Notes: generated from the letters alone by a model not told the origin. A stretch of 64,000 nt of DNA from Chamaelirium japonicum (GCA_947650365.1 OX393550.1:48903594-48967593), one strand, 5' to 3'; numbered from the stretch's first letter, positions 40,801-50,131 are shown. Program-made: numbers and translations.

Positions 40801-42697
40801 CGACATCACCTTCGTGCCACAGAAAGCGGTTAAAGGACAGGCCCTCGCGGACTTCCTCGCAGAATATCCTCTCCCGGCAGAATGGGAGTTATCAGAAGAT
40901 CTCCCAGATGAAGAAGTATTCTCTGTTGACATCGCCTCACCCTGGAGAATGTTCTTCGACGGCGCAGCTAGGCAAGACATAGCGGGAGCCGGAGTCATCT
41001 TTGTCACTCCGGACAACGAAATACTCCCCTTCTCGTTCCTGCTCTCGGAAGCATGTTCCAACAACGTGGCAGAATATCAAGCCCTACTCATTGGTCTCGA
41101 ACTGGCCGACGAAATGAACCTTCAAGGACTAGAGATCTTTGGCGATTCTCAACTCGTGATCCAGCAAGTCCTGGGGGCATACGAAGTCAATAAAGAAGAC
41201 CTGGTACCGTTGCATGCGCGAGCTGTGAAGCTCCTCGAAAAACTCAAGGCTGTTTCCATCCAACACGTTTCCAGAAACCTTAACCAGCAGGCTGACGCAC
41301 TCGCAAATCTGGCGGCTACACTCCCGTTCCCAGATGAGCATTCACTCGTCGTCCCCGTCTGCAGGAGATTCGTGGTCATCGAAAAAGAGGGTCCGCCCGA
41401 GGTACCAGTTCAAACCCACGCGGTGCATGTCCTCGAGATTAAAGAACAAGACTGGAGGCAACCGTTGGTGGAGTACCTTGTTCATGGTAAACTCCCCGAA
41501 GATCCGAAGCGCAAAAGTGACATCCGTCGAAGATCTCTGAGGTTCTATCACTTCAACGGCGAGCTGTACCGACGGAGCTATGACGGCACACTCCTGAGGT
41601 GCCTCGCGAAAGAGGAAGCAGAAGCCGCGCTCGAAGAAGTACACGCCGGAATCTGTGGATCGCACCAGTCCGGTCCGAAGCTTCACTTCCGCATCAGAAG
41701 GATGGGGTACTACTGGCCTACCATGATCAAAGACAGCTTGGAGTACGCGAGAAGATGTCAAGCTTGCCAAATGCACGGGGACTACATTCGTCAACCTCCG
41801 GAGCCTTTACACCCAACAATCGCGTCTTGGCCCTTCGACGGATGGGGTCTTGACATCGTCGGTCCTCTGCCCAAGTCATCCAAGCAACATCTCTACATCT
41901 TGGCGGCAACGGACTACTTCTCCAAGTGGGCTGAAGCGATACCGTTGAGGGAAGTTACAAAGTACTCCGTCATCAGCTTTATCCAGAACGACATCATCTT
42001 CCGCTATGGAGTCCCCCGCTACATCGTAACAGATAACGGGAAGCAGTTCAAGAATGCTGCCGTCAGCCAGTTCTGCGCATTGTACAACATTAAGCAGAAT
42101 TGTTCGACAATGTACAACGCTCCGGCCAACGGACTAGCAGAAGCCTTCAACAAGACTCTGTGCAAGCTGCTGGAAAAAACCGTCTCGAAGACAAAGAAAG
42201 ATTGGCACGAACGCATGGGCGAAGCACTATGGGCTTACCGAACATCCTTCCGCACGCCGACACAAGCAACGCCGTATTCCCTCGTCTATGGCGTGGAAGC
42301 CGTTCTTCCGCTCGAACTCCAGATCCCGTCACTCAGGATAGCAGTCCAGGAAGGCCTCACCAGCGATGACAACGCCCAGCTCCGCCTAGCAGAATTGGAA
42401 GCACTGGATGAAAGACGCCTCGAAGCTCAACAGCGTCTGGAGTGTTATCAGGCCAGGCTCTCTCGCGCCTTCAACAAGAAGATTCGTCCTCGATCATTCC
42501 AGATAGGGGAACTGGTGCTGGCGGTCAAACGCCCCATCATTCTCTCGCATCGAGGAGGGAAGAAATTTGATGCCAAATGGGATGGCCCGCATTCCGTTAA
42601 GGAAGTCTATTCCAACGGTGCTTATCTCCTCACCACGCCAGAAGGGCTGACACTCGGCCCTATCAACGGCAAGTACCTCAAAAGGTACTATGCCTAA
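34874..42697 (+). CDS. gag-pol: Gag-Pol polyprotein of element B (PR, RT, RH, archaeal-type RH, INT)
   Basis: An uninterrupted 2607-codon frame starts at ATG 34874. Domains in order: Gag (about 285-450); a charged linker with a 204-bp in-frame tandem duplication ([20 protein letters not shown] repeated 68 residues apart, near 36940 and 37145); aspartic protease with LLDCGSA (Asp1038) and LLLGRPWL; reverse transcriptase (about 1520-1796) with FMDGSSGYNQI and the catalytic YVDD at 1733-1736; a connected RNase H region (about 1870-1996); a second RNase H (about 2020-2150) with DGA, NVAEYQA, GDSQLV and QQADALA acidic motifs; integrase with an HHCC finger (about 2256-2300) and DD35E core Asp2327, Asp2387 and Glu2423. 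It ends YLKRYYA. There is no stop between gag and pol, so expression would be as one polyprotein or by splicing. All catalytic residues I could check are present. Confidence 0.93.
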   Translation: MAGTNNDAFAPSLSPIAESPLLRHGDPVNPEGDAPPMVRVYTRRTRTLADIFVPEATIEDARQSADEALVHEETSLDPGAHVQKFGEDQPQPRTSSGSPADVAPPLQGANINHQPEASRRNYVSDDDGEDANMQHRDVLRHHPPSALQLQVMQMSEHMAQITRLMEEKDRHINTLLQKLSAKDAAAVGQPVASPVAAPVPSSTPAPAEVAPTIQAVTPALSSAPVPLEVVYPAPASAATQPPATATMNAQQVQALIADMMRSHGSGLPPITAAYSKPYTTRIQQLRFPVGFQPPKFQHFDGKGNPRQHVAHFIETCNNAGTYGDEMVKQFVRTLKGNAFDWYVDLPAGTIDSWDQMEREFLNRFYSTRRTVSMIELTAVKQRKDEPVIDYIDRWRNLALNSRDRLSEDSAIEMCTQGMHWGLLYILKGIKPRSFEELATRAHDMELSLANRGDLKNKDFLKIEKKDKPPATKLKQVNVADVASTSKPLKIGGKPDQKKGVAIPPPPPLRQRMTLEELEAKEYPFPDSEVSSMFDQLLQEKMIELPPSKRPEQMHRVDDPLFCKYHRVVSHPIERCFVFKERIMALAKQGKIEIDSGEVATANMTSITFGSFSPVLVAARRSMPKLRLNRQASIAKSTSRPKVSKRRQHTPALTEEGTPLPWGQSSLTPAPLPSNAASQRALQRRYEQGDPEVGLLGQPSGKFDYYVLYSRPPSVPTDEIKPTGWGSGEEPVEPREEQVPSSQAMSQRTLRERYEQGDPEVGLLGQPSGKFDYYVLYSRPPSVPIEEIKPTGWGSEDEQVEPPEEQVSSKKLVAADDHHPSEGESTDEEAWVMLPRRRKPWQEKKLKQDRVMRGFTKRKTYKKKSKTPGRKAFKVPSASRDDILQQSLPEPTTLQEFFPDHFLPVDQHVKVSCCMIEVHEVSERKNEGETSEEGDSTDEGDDSNDGGTAAHDEAILHMPLVEALHLPKKARLAMAAALADPDSYKRKRKDDQKGRAIASCDATITFSDEDLQLGTRLHNRPLYVSGYIKEKPVNRILLDCGSAVNIMPIQTMRQLGITNDQLSPSQLVIQGFNQGGQSTVGIIRLKLSIGPLDTTVLFHIIDCRTSYRLLLGRPWLHENGIIVSTWHQCLKYYEEGVERCIVADDKPFNEAEAHLADAKFYQAKGLVAEVLPAKTPRAQKIEEVNKEKTPLPGNPVPPSDEARPKVQGTPKPGQRMRISFEPRAMQHTPLPIQTAPVLRLAPQWLRKSERSPSTPTRKLAPTLSQANVITLQEMTVPLPSLAEAPNPSRPVESADLEPLGFKPEGSWGQNAAKLLFRAGYNEESAMGTLPPAATPHGMTRTQARLFQNGEQIPPNRRGIGSSQAPLVIRTAAKKTFTSNYIEARIVDEAAEGSTISDALSTYLSHPDSRRRRRRARCQALFRKQTRGGKDWSNQKRTSVFERLGPVKHSKKKSVFDRLEMPIEDFVSTPTHPPMAAVHHISITDPGNGDTSTSDDELPDAPPVLEEGGQSTVDDLKEINLGTETEPRPTFVSTLLTPEEEAAYTKLLREYRDVFAWSYKEMPGLDPKIAVHQLSVKHGASAIKQGQRRYRPELVPQIEGEVNKLIEAGFIREVKYPTWISSIVPVKKKNGQIRVCVDFRDLNNACPKDDFPLPITELMVDATTGHEVLTFMDGSSGYNQIRMAPKDEELTAFRTPKGIYCYKVMPFGLKNAGATYQRAMQKIFDDILHQNVECYVDDLVVKSKKKSAHLQDLELIFRRLRRYQLRMNPLKCAFGVSSGKFLGFVVRHRGIEIDQSKIDAIVNMPVPKTVRDLRGLQGHLAYIRRFIANLAGKCHPFSRLMKKGAPFTWDEACQEALQNIKAYLLKPPVLSAPVQGRPLILYIAAQEQSLGALLAQNNELGVETACYYLSRTLVGAELNYSPIEKVCLALIFATKKLRHYMLAHTIRLVSKADPLKYIMSRPVLSGRLAKWALLLLEFDITFVPQKAVKGQALADFLAEYPLPAEWELSEDLPDEEVFSVDIASPWRMFFDGAARQDIAGAGVIFVTPDNEILPFSFLLSEACSNNVAEYQALLIGLELADEMNLQGLEIFGDSQLVIQQVLGAYEVNKEDLVPLHARAVKLLEKLKAVSIQHVSRNLNQQADALANLAATLPFPDEHSLVVPVCRRFVVIEKEGPPEVPVQTHAVHVLEIKEQDWRQPLVEYLVHGKLPEDPKRKSDIRRRSLRFYHFNGELYRRSYDGTLLRCLAKEEAEAALEEVHAGICGSHQSGPKLHFRIRRMGYYWPTMIKDSLEYARRCQACQMHGDYIRQPPEPLHPTIASWPFDGWGLDIVGPLPKSSKQHLYILAATDYFSKWAEAIPLREVTKYSVISFIQNDIIFRYGVPRYIVTDNGKQFKNAAVSQFCALYNIKQNCSTMYNAPANGLAEAFNKTLCKLLEKTVSKTKKDWHERMGEALWAYRTSFRTPTQATPYSLVYGVEAVLPLELQIPSLRIAVQEGLTSDDNAQLRLAELEALDERRLEAQQRLECYQARLSRAFNKKIRPRSFQIGELVLAVKRPIILSHRGGKKFDAKWDGPHSVKEVYSNGAYLLTTPEGLTLGPINGKYLKRYYA

Positions 42698-42716
42698 AGC
42701 AAGGCCACACCCCTTG

Positions 42717-42719
<3 letters not shown>

Positions 42720-42768
<49 letters not shown>
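42720..42768. repeat. Poly(A) tract after the Gag-Pol stop
   Basis: Forty-nine A lie 23 bp after the stop codon. Element A has a poly(T) run (about 10462-10493, i.e. poly(A) in its own direction) in the corresponding place, followed in both by a shared motif with CTACGTG. The homopolymer is therefore a family feature rather than an accident of one copy. Confidence 0.85.
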
Positions 42769-42770
<2 letters not shown>

Positions 42771-42967
42771 AACTACGTGTGACTTGATCCCCCTTAGGGG
42801 GGTACGTAGGCAGCCTGAGAAGTTACTTCAGGTTCAGTCCGACCAAAAGAAAAAGACAACAAAATTCCATGAAAAGGATGTGGCGAAACAAAGTGATATT
42901 ATTAATAAAGCGAAGACAGTACATGGCATGAGTCCCGAAAAGGAAGCCACAATGGAACAAGGAATAA

Positions 42968-45900
42968 CTAAAAGAAGGTGTCCAGAGCTCGAAGACGACG
43001 CAGCAGCTCCTCCCTAGTTGCCTCCACTCTCTGAAGCTCCACGGGACGAGCGACCAGAAGCTCGCGACGGGTTGCCAAGTCCGACTGCTGCCTCAGATGA
43101 CTCGCCTTCAAAGTGCTCTCCGCAGCCTCAGCCCGCTCCAAACGGGACTCCGCCTTCCGAAGTGAGGCGCGCGCAGATTCCACCTTCCTCTGGGCCTTCG
43201 ACAGGCTGGACGTAGCCTCCGCAAGTTGATGCCCGGACTGACTTAGACTCGCCTCAGCGGCCTCCAGCTCAGAAGGGGAGCTCCCCTCCAGCAAAGCCCG
43301 CCGGGATCGATAAGCCTCGCTCTCGGTCACAAGCTGGTCCATCTGAGTGGCGAAAAGGGAGCTGTCAACTTTGAACTCTGCCAGGCTCGAGCAAAACTCT
43401 GCACCGTCCGTCGACCACCAGTCCTGGAGGGCGCCAAGGCCGGCAGTACGGAAAGGCTCCAACGTCGACTTGATGTACTGCCGACAGCTCGCAAGAAGAA
43501 ACTCTGAGACTTTGCTCCTTGGCCTCAAATCCGGACGAGGCGCCTCGGAGTAGGTAGGCAAGACCCTCCCTGCCGCTGCAGCTGCCACAGGAGCCGCCTG
43601 CGCCAACAAGGGCGGTGGAACCGGAGGAACCTCCGCTGCCGCTGCAGCCGCAACAGGAGCCGCCTGCGCCAACAAGGGTGGCGGAACTGGGGAAACCGCC
43701 GCTACCGCTGCAACAACCGTCTCCACCAAAGGACACGAGGGCACAGTCATCGGGGAACGCCGCTTGTCGACGCTCGAGACTTCAGCCTCCTCGCCAAAAG
43801 ACAAGGCATCGACATCGATGTCGTCCAGGTTAATGTCGCCCCTAGGGAAGTTCTCCCCGCAAAGTCCGAGGAAATCTAGATCATCCGGAGGGATATCTAA
43901 CCCGCAGGGTTCGGGCACTACCTGCGCGGTACCGGTGGACGAACGCCCAAGAGGCGCCTTTGAAGAGCTCGCTCCGCGCTCTAGCACTATAACAGAATCT
44001 GGTCAAAAGAAAGAAACGGTGCTCAGCGTGATAAAACTTCCTGAACGTAGAGGGCAAATAAATGAAGAGAGCTCCATACCTGTGTGGTCGGACGAAGCGG
44101 TCCGGGACGGAGGAATCACTTCATCTTTCAGAAGTCCAGGCTCCTCGGCATCCTCCGTCAGACAAGGGACTCTCGGGACCATCCCGCGAGGAATGCACAT
44201 TTTTCTTCTCTTGGGAGGGGCACCCTCAACTTCGGCCTTCGGGAAACAGAATACCCCAGGGGCACTAGTAAGCTCGACATCCAGCACCGGAACGGAAGAG
44301 GGGACACAACGAGCGCTGGAAAGACGACTACCGCTCCTCTGCGCCCGCCGAAGTCCCAGTTGGAGGCGGCGGTCCTCTACTCCCGCAGAATGATCAAAGC
44401 AGAAATTCCTGAACCCGCTACTCACCAAGACGTCGACTGGAAAACTCACAAGTAAAGGGGAAACTCGCCCTTTAACCCACTGGCAGTATTCCGGGGTGGC
44501 GGCGTCCCGAAGCCCGGATTTGGCCCCAGGGAAGAAACTACTACCAGTAAAGCGAGCGTAGAGGGAAGCCCACAGACGGTAACCCTCCTGCGGACTGAAA
44601 CGCCCCTGCAGCTGCTGAGGCGTGCCAGGGACTTCCTGTCGAAAACCCTGCTGACGGGCAAAGCGATGGGGGGAGTACTGCTCCACCTCCACCACATCTC
44701 CTTTGCGCCAGACTAAGTAGCCAGGGCGGCAGCTGACCATGTTCCAGTAAAGACTGTCCGGGAGCCCGTCGTTGTCATACACGGTCGACCTCTCCAAAGG
44801 CAGCACCGAATGCTCCGACAGAAATTCAAAATCGACGCTCCCCATCCTCCTCAAAAGGGTACGAGCACACTCTTTCGGACGCTCCCAACTGATAAAGGCG
44901 TTCAAAATCCCTCCTACCCCTGGGAGGAAAGGTAACTCGGCTGGATGCCCGCGCCTGGCAAAGATCCCCTTCGGGAAATGCAAAGCTATCCAACCATACA
45001 AATAATGCAAGGGTCCGAAAGCAGCCGACCGGCCGAGCTCCTCCTTGGCCTTATCTGAGCCAGACAAGTCCCAGTAAGTCCCGCTGAGAGCCCGATACAA
45101 GGCGCATAGTATGGCTGGGGCTAGATTGAAGAGCTCGCCCCTCTCCATCCTGGAAGCAGCAAGGAAGGTCCCCGGACGAATGGCCTCCCCAGAACACGGA
45201 AGCACGAACCGGCAAAGAAAGATGACCAGCCCGGCGGCTCGGTAAACCGATCGCCACTCCTCGCTGTCCCGTTTCAGGCCAAGGAGTTCCCAGGGGCACT
45301 GCTTCCCCTCCATTAAGTGCTTCTCTCGAGCCAAGGAATCGATAGGCCTCACGAAGGAGCGAAGCGGAGGTCTCTGCATCTGAGCGATCTTCCACATCGG
45401 GTGAGCTGAGGGCGCTGGAGCTCTATACTCGCCTCTGAACCAAAAATCGACCCAAGAAGAAGGACGCACTCGATCTGATTGGTCCCTCGCCGCAATGATA
45501 GCATATGCCTTGAATAGAAGGAGGCAAGAACTCGGAGCGTAGCTGCTGTCCAGCAGATCCTTCAAGGCAGGCACCTCCTCTTGGTAGTAGTTCCGTACCT
45601 CGGGGCACCCCGAAACGATATGGACATCACGAAGCGAGATGCCTATCTCCCCCGCCCCAGTAAGGAAGGTGTTAGTCTCCGGACACCAAAGCTCACAAAG
45701 CGCACGGTACATCCCCTCAGGACGACTGTACTCCCGACGAGCCGGCGCTAGAAATTTGGCCAATAAGTTCATCTCAGGTTCCGCGCCAAAGACCTCGTAG
45801 AGCTCGTCCATCCACTCGCGAAAGCCGCAAAGGTACTGGACGTCGCCCCGAGGCCAAGAATCGGGGCCCCATCGGGTCAGCCTAGCACATATCTTCGAGG

Positions 45901-46253
45901 CAACAACTGGCGTAGGCACGAACTCTTCACCGCAATGATGGAACGGAAGACTCAAACTCGGCCGCAGAAGCTTCATGGAGATCCCTTCGTCAGTGTGGAT
46001 CTTCTCGCTTAATTTCAGCATCCCGCAAGTCGCATCCGCGACTCCATCTTCCGTGATGCGCTCGTGCACAAAGACACGGAGCAACGACAGAAGGTCTTCC
46101 CGCCTTGAGCTGCGGTGACGGCGCACACGAGTGAAAGGAAAGCAAAGGCATCTCCTCCCGTCGAAGAAATCCTCGTCTATCCAGCCCAAGGAAGTCAAAC
46201 TCTCGAAGACGCGGGCCCTGGAGGACCATGAAAGGAGGCAAGTCAAGACAAGC

Positions 46254-46304
<51 letters not shown>

Positions 46305-47002
46305 GGAAGAAAGGGGGGGACCACCGCCCCCTTCCAATTGAAGGCCAACAGCAAAGAGGGAAGGGGGGACCACCGCCCCCTTCCAATTGAGGGCCAACAG
46401 CAAAGAGGGAGGGGGGGACCCGCACCCCCCTTCTCCTCCTTCTTCTTTGCCTGCGACCCGGCCGCCGCCCTTCTCGGCCTCAAACCCGGCCCGGCCGCCG
46501 CCCTTCTCGGCCCCGAACCCGACACGGCCGGCCCCCACGCCGGCCCGGCCGCCGCCCTTCTCGGCCCCGAACCCGACACGGCCGGCCCCGCGTGCTGCAG
46601 TCCCGCGCGCCGCCCCGCGTGCTGCAGCCCCGCACGCCGCCCCGCGCGCCGCCCCGCGCGCCGCCCCGCATGCTGCAGCCCCGCGCGCCGCCGCTGCCGC
46701 TGCTGCCCATGCAGCCCGGAACCGAACCGAAGAAGAAGAAGGAAGAAAAAGAAAAGAAAAAGAAAAAAAAAAAAAAAAAAAAAAAGGAAAAGAAAAGAAA
46801 AAGAAAAGAAGAAGAAGAAGAAGAAGGAGGAAGAGAGAGGCGGCGAAGGCGACCCGCACCTCAGCCGCGCTCCTCCATCCTCCCCGCCTCGAGCCTCGTC
46901 GCATCGTCGCTTCGAACCCGCCTTCGCAACGACCGCGAAATCGCGCACCATCGCCGCCGACGAAAGAGGCGACACCGGGAAGACGGAGCAAGTCGCGTGC
47001 AA
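42968..47002 (-). CDS. Antisense gene: plant-mobile-domain protein with coiled-coil tail (2 or more exons)
   Basis: On the strand opposite to Gag-Pol, a long frame (47002-44080) joins in phase to a second frame (43986-42968). The 93-bp intron has donor ACAG|GTATGG and acceptor GTTATAG. Before the intron lie motifs of the plant mobile domain found in MAIN-like proteins and Ty3/gypsy elements: WCPETNTFL followed by GEIGISLRDVHIVSG (about 45700-45610) and VEQYSPHRFARQQGF (about 44690-44645). After the intron come a Pro/Ala-rich linker with two copies of VPPPLLAQAAPVAAAAA and about 150 residues of Glu/Arg/Leu/Ala heptads typical of a coiled coil, ending LLRRLRALDTFF. The N-terminal third is low-complexity (poly-Phe, Arg/Ala) and probably not coding; the true start or an upstream exon is not resolved. 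Antisense genes in this position are known in Tat-lineage elements. Function is unknown. Confidence 0.7.
46256..46303. repeat. Poly(A) run inside the antisense gene
   Basis: A run of nearly 50 A on the plus strand reads as poly(T) on the antisense strand, just upstream of where mobile-domain similarity begins. It could be the pyrimidine tract of a 3' splice site for an unrecognised upstream exon. Confidence 0.6.
46310..46425. repeat. 49-bp tandem repeats in element B
   Basis: Two full copies and a partial third of a unit with CCACCGCCCCCTTCCAATTG and CCAACAGCAAAGAGGG occur at about 49-bp spacing. Confidence 0.75.
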
Positions 47003-47270
47003 CCCCAGGCAGCTCTCTTCCGACGGCGGTCTTCAGAAGCCGGCAGAACCGTCGCGCAGAAGCACAAGACCGACGAAAAAAGGCGACACCGGGAAGACGG
47101 AGCAAGTCTCGTGCAACCCCAGGCAGCTCTCTTCAGATCTTCAGAAGCCGGCAGAACCGTCGCGCAGAAGCACAAGACCGACGAAAAAGGCGACACCGGG
47201 AAGACGGAGCAAGTCTCGTGCAACCCCAGGCAGCTCTCTTCAGATCTTCAGAAGCCGGCGGAACCTTCGC
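46968..47270. repeat. Tandem repeats in the antisense leader of element B
   Basis: Three partial copies of a unit contain GGCGACACCGGGAAGACGG, CAACCCCAGGCAGCTCTCTT and CTTCAGAAGCCGGC. Similar text is expanded differently in element A (8727-9060). Confidence 0.75.
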
Positions 47271-47306
47271 AGAGAAACGCAATGACGGAAGAAGGGGTAG
47301 GGGTCC

Positions 47307-47314
47307 TTAAATAG
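47307..47314 (-). promoter_or_regulatory. TATA-like motif of the antisense gene
   Basis: The minus strand reads GGAGGTCTATTTAAGGACCCC. The block including it is conserved between elements A and B even though the downstream coding regions differ, which suggests it is functional. Confidence 0.5.
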
Positions 47315-47409
47315 ACCTCCAACCCCGCCCACAAAAGGAATCAAGGACAAGCGCTCTACGATTCCTACGTGTCCAAACCCGACACGCTCTCACCGACGCA
47401 CCCGTCCTT

Positions 47410-47420
47410 GAGGGGGCATT
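47410..47420 (+). other. Polypurine stretch before the 3' LTR of element B
   Basis: GAGGGGGCATT abuts the TG of the 3' LTR, where plus-strand priming should occur. The complement occupies the same place in element A (6996-7006). Confidence 0.6.
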
Positions 47421-49500
47421 TGTAGACACACGAATTTCGTCGGACCCGAACCCGACTCACGTGTGCCAACGCGGATGCAAACCCGACACACGGACCCAAC
47501 TCGCGCGCACCGACATGGATTCAAACCCGACTCGCGCGCGCCGATGCGGACCCGGACCCCATGCGCCAAGGGGGGCCGGCCCCTACTAGGGTCCGAACCC
47601 CATGGGGGCCGGTCCCTACTAGGACCCGAGCCACATGGGGCCGGCCCTAGTAGGACCCGAACCCCATGGGGGGGGGGGCCGGCCGGCCCTGCAAGGAAAG
47701 GGGAGAAAAAGAAAGAAAAGAAAAAGGAAAGAAAAGAAAGGAAAGAAAAGAAAAGGAAAGAAAAGAAAAGGAAAGAAAAGAAAGAAAAGGAAAGAATACC
47801 GCCATGCGCGGGGGGAGGTAGCGTATGACGTCTGCACACGCGCGGATCTGCGCCGATCCCTCGATCCGACGCACAAGACGAAGCGCCCGATCGCCATCGA
47901 TTTCGTGCGCAAAGTCCAGCCATAATTGCACCCGCCAGAAAAGGAAAACAATTAAATGTTATTCCCTTCATCAATGGATGAATAAAATCCGGGTAATTAT
48001 GAGAGAGATACGAAAGAGATTTAAAATTAAAAAGTTTCCATATCTCTCTCCCCACCTCTTTGCCTATAAATAGAGGGGGTGGGGGAAGGAAAAAAATGGT
48101 CGAGAAATTGAAGACGAAGCGCCAGAGCTCTGCAGAAGAGAGCACGCTTCTTCATCGACCCAAGGCTTCACGAGGCACAGTCAAGCCTGTCCCGAGGGAT
48201 CGGCTTACTGAAAGTCCTCATCAACGTGAAGGCCCTTGCGCACGACGATCGCCCCTTCGACTCCGTTCACGAAGAAGAAAGCTCGGAGAAGAAGAACCCT
48301 TCGACTCCGAAGACGCCAGAAGCAAAGGCCGGAGAAGAAGAGGAGCGGCACTACCCCGTCGTCTCCAACAAGCTTCGACTCCGATCAAGCCCAAAAGCCC
48401 GGAGAAGAAGAGGAGCGGCACTACCCCGTCGTCTCCAACAAGCTTCGACTCCGATCAAGCCCAAAAGCCCGGAGAAGAAGAGGAGCGGCACTACCCCGTC
48501 GTCTCCAACAAGCTTCGACTCCGATCAAGCCCAAAAGCCCGGAGAAGAAGAGGAGCGGCACTACCCCGTCGTCTCCAACAAGTCCTCGATCCCGATCAAG
48601 CCCCAAAGCCCGGAGGAGAGAAGCGAAGCGTCATCACCCCGTCGTCTTCGACAAACATCTGCACCATCCACGAAGAAGAAAGGCTGGAACAGATCATCTG
48701 AAGCGTCGCCACCCCGTCGTCTTCATCAACAAAAGCCGACGCCACAACCGTCGCACGGAGATCGGTGCTACCCCCACCATCTTCGAAAGCATCCTTCGAC
48801 TCTGATCACGCCAAAGAAGCCCGGAGAAGAAGAGAAGTCCCGTCAACACGCAAGCCATCGAAGCACCGAAGAAGTAGCCCACGTCGTTCGAGGAAGAAGA
48901 TCGAGTTGACGCTGAAGCTAAAGCCAACGCAAGAAGCCAAAGCAAAGCCCCAGTAAAGCCCGCGCCAAAGCAACGCAAGTGCCAAAGCCAAGCGACTACG
49001 CCGGCCACGAGCAAAAGCACCGCACGTTCTAGCCGATACGACGCTAAGTCCGGAAGAACGAAAGCATCGCAAGTCTCTCCCAGCTACGTCCAAGTGCAAG
49101 CGCCAAAGCAAAGCAAAAGCCAGAGCCACGCCGGAGCCAAGCTAAAGCCAAAAAGCCAAAGCCAAAGCCAACGCCAAAAGCTCGATCGACGCCGCGAACC
49201 GACGATCAAGGACACCGAGGTCAAGCAAGGAACGAGGAAGACACGAAGACCGAGGAACGAAGCCGAAAACCCCCCTAGCCGAGAAAGCGCGAAGCACGGA
49301 AGGGACCAAGCAACGGTGGACATTCCTTAGCCTCTCCAAAACCCTCTCCCTGTAAAACCCCTGTCCTGGGCAGCCCCTTCAGAGCTCTCGCACGAACACC
49401 ACGTGGAGACGCGGATCAAAGGGATCCCCCAGAAGATCTTTCCCACAATCCCCTGATCAAAACTCGCCGCAACCCGGACTCGCTACACCCGAGCAACCCG
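47421..49500 (+). repeat. Element B 3' LTR, truncated
   Basis: It matches 32654-34734 with one single-base length difference, then stops. The final 67 bp of the LTR, including AATAAA and the CA end, are absent, and MITE sequence resumes at 49501. Confidence 0.9.
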
Positions 49501-49998
49501 TAGGCCTGTTTAACAAACGGGTTGGGTCCGGGTTTAGGGTCTGGACACGATAGACCTGCTATAATATATAGTATTACCGGGTCTATCGGGTTGAGTCGGA
49601 TCGGGTCGGATCGGGTCAACTGAATAAACCCGTGTGGTAAACGGGTCTAACGGCCTTATCAGGTCTACCCGTTTATAAACGGGTCGGGTATGGGTTAAGA
49701 ATCTAGACACGATTAGTTAAATGGATCGGATCCGGGTCTAGGGGTTTTAGACACGATCCGAAACTAGACACGACCCCTTGCCACCCCTAGTACGAGATAG
49801 TGCCCTCTTCTGTTGTGGATCGACGATTCCATTGTCTAACCACTGCGATAACTATGTTGGGTTTCGGCGTTTCGCAAATAACTTTGCTCATCTATTCTAT
49901 AAAATAAGCCACGGATCCCTAACGTGGCACCTCCTGTATGGCAGAAATCTCTTCCTTCTCAACCCTTTCGTATGCCATGTGGCAACCATGGGAAACGG

Positions 49999-50131
<133 letters not shown>

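Larger units (their letters stand above)
32654..49500 (+). mobile_element. Element B: autonomous-type Tat-like Ty3/gypsy LTR retrotransposon
   Basis: The order is 5' LTR (32654-34801), primer-binding site, Gag-Pol frame (34874-42697), poly(A) tract, antisense gene on the minus strand (47002-42968), polypurine stretch, and truncated 3' LTR (47421-49500). Pol order is PR-RT-RH-aRH-INT with integrase last, so this is Ty3/gypsy. The extra archaeal-type RNase H and the long 3' region with an antisense gene place it with the Tat lineage. The two LTRs appear identical over their shared length apart from one C-run length difference (near 33951 and 48717), so insertion was very recent. The expected 5-bp duplication (ACGGG at 32649-32653) is missing on the right because the junction is deleted. 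Confidence 0.92.
32580..49789. mobile_element. hAT-type MITE, GGGTC-rich family, copy 2, split by element B
   Basis: Left piece 32580-32653 and right piece 49501-49789 are the two ends of one MITE of the family at 25342, in inverse orientation. The outer ends are TATGGCTGGCAA and the complement of TAGGGGTGGCAA. The flanks GTACGAGT (32572-32579) and GTACGAGA (49790-49797) match at seven of eight bases. Roughly 30 bp of the MITE expected at the right junction are missing, along with the end of the element B 3' LTR. Confidence 0.82.

Noticed and set aside
45990..47105. Other minus-strand and plus-strand frames beside the antisense gene
   Set aside because: They arise from the poly(A), TTC and GC-rich tracts. 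Only the frame carrying the plant-mobile-domain motifs and a correct splice is supported.
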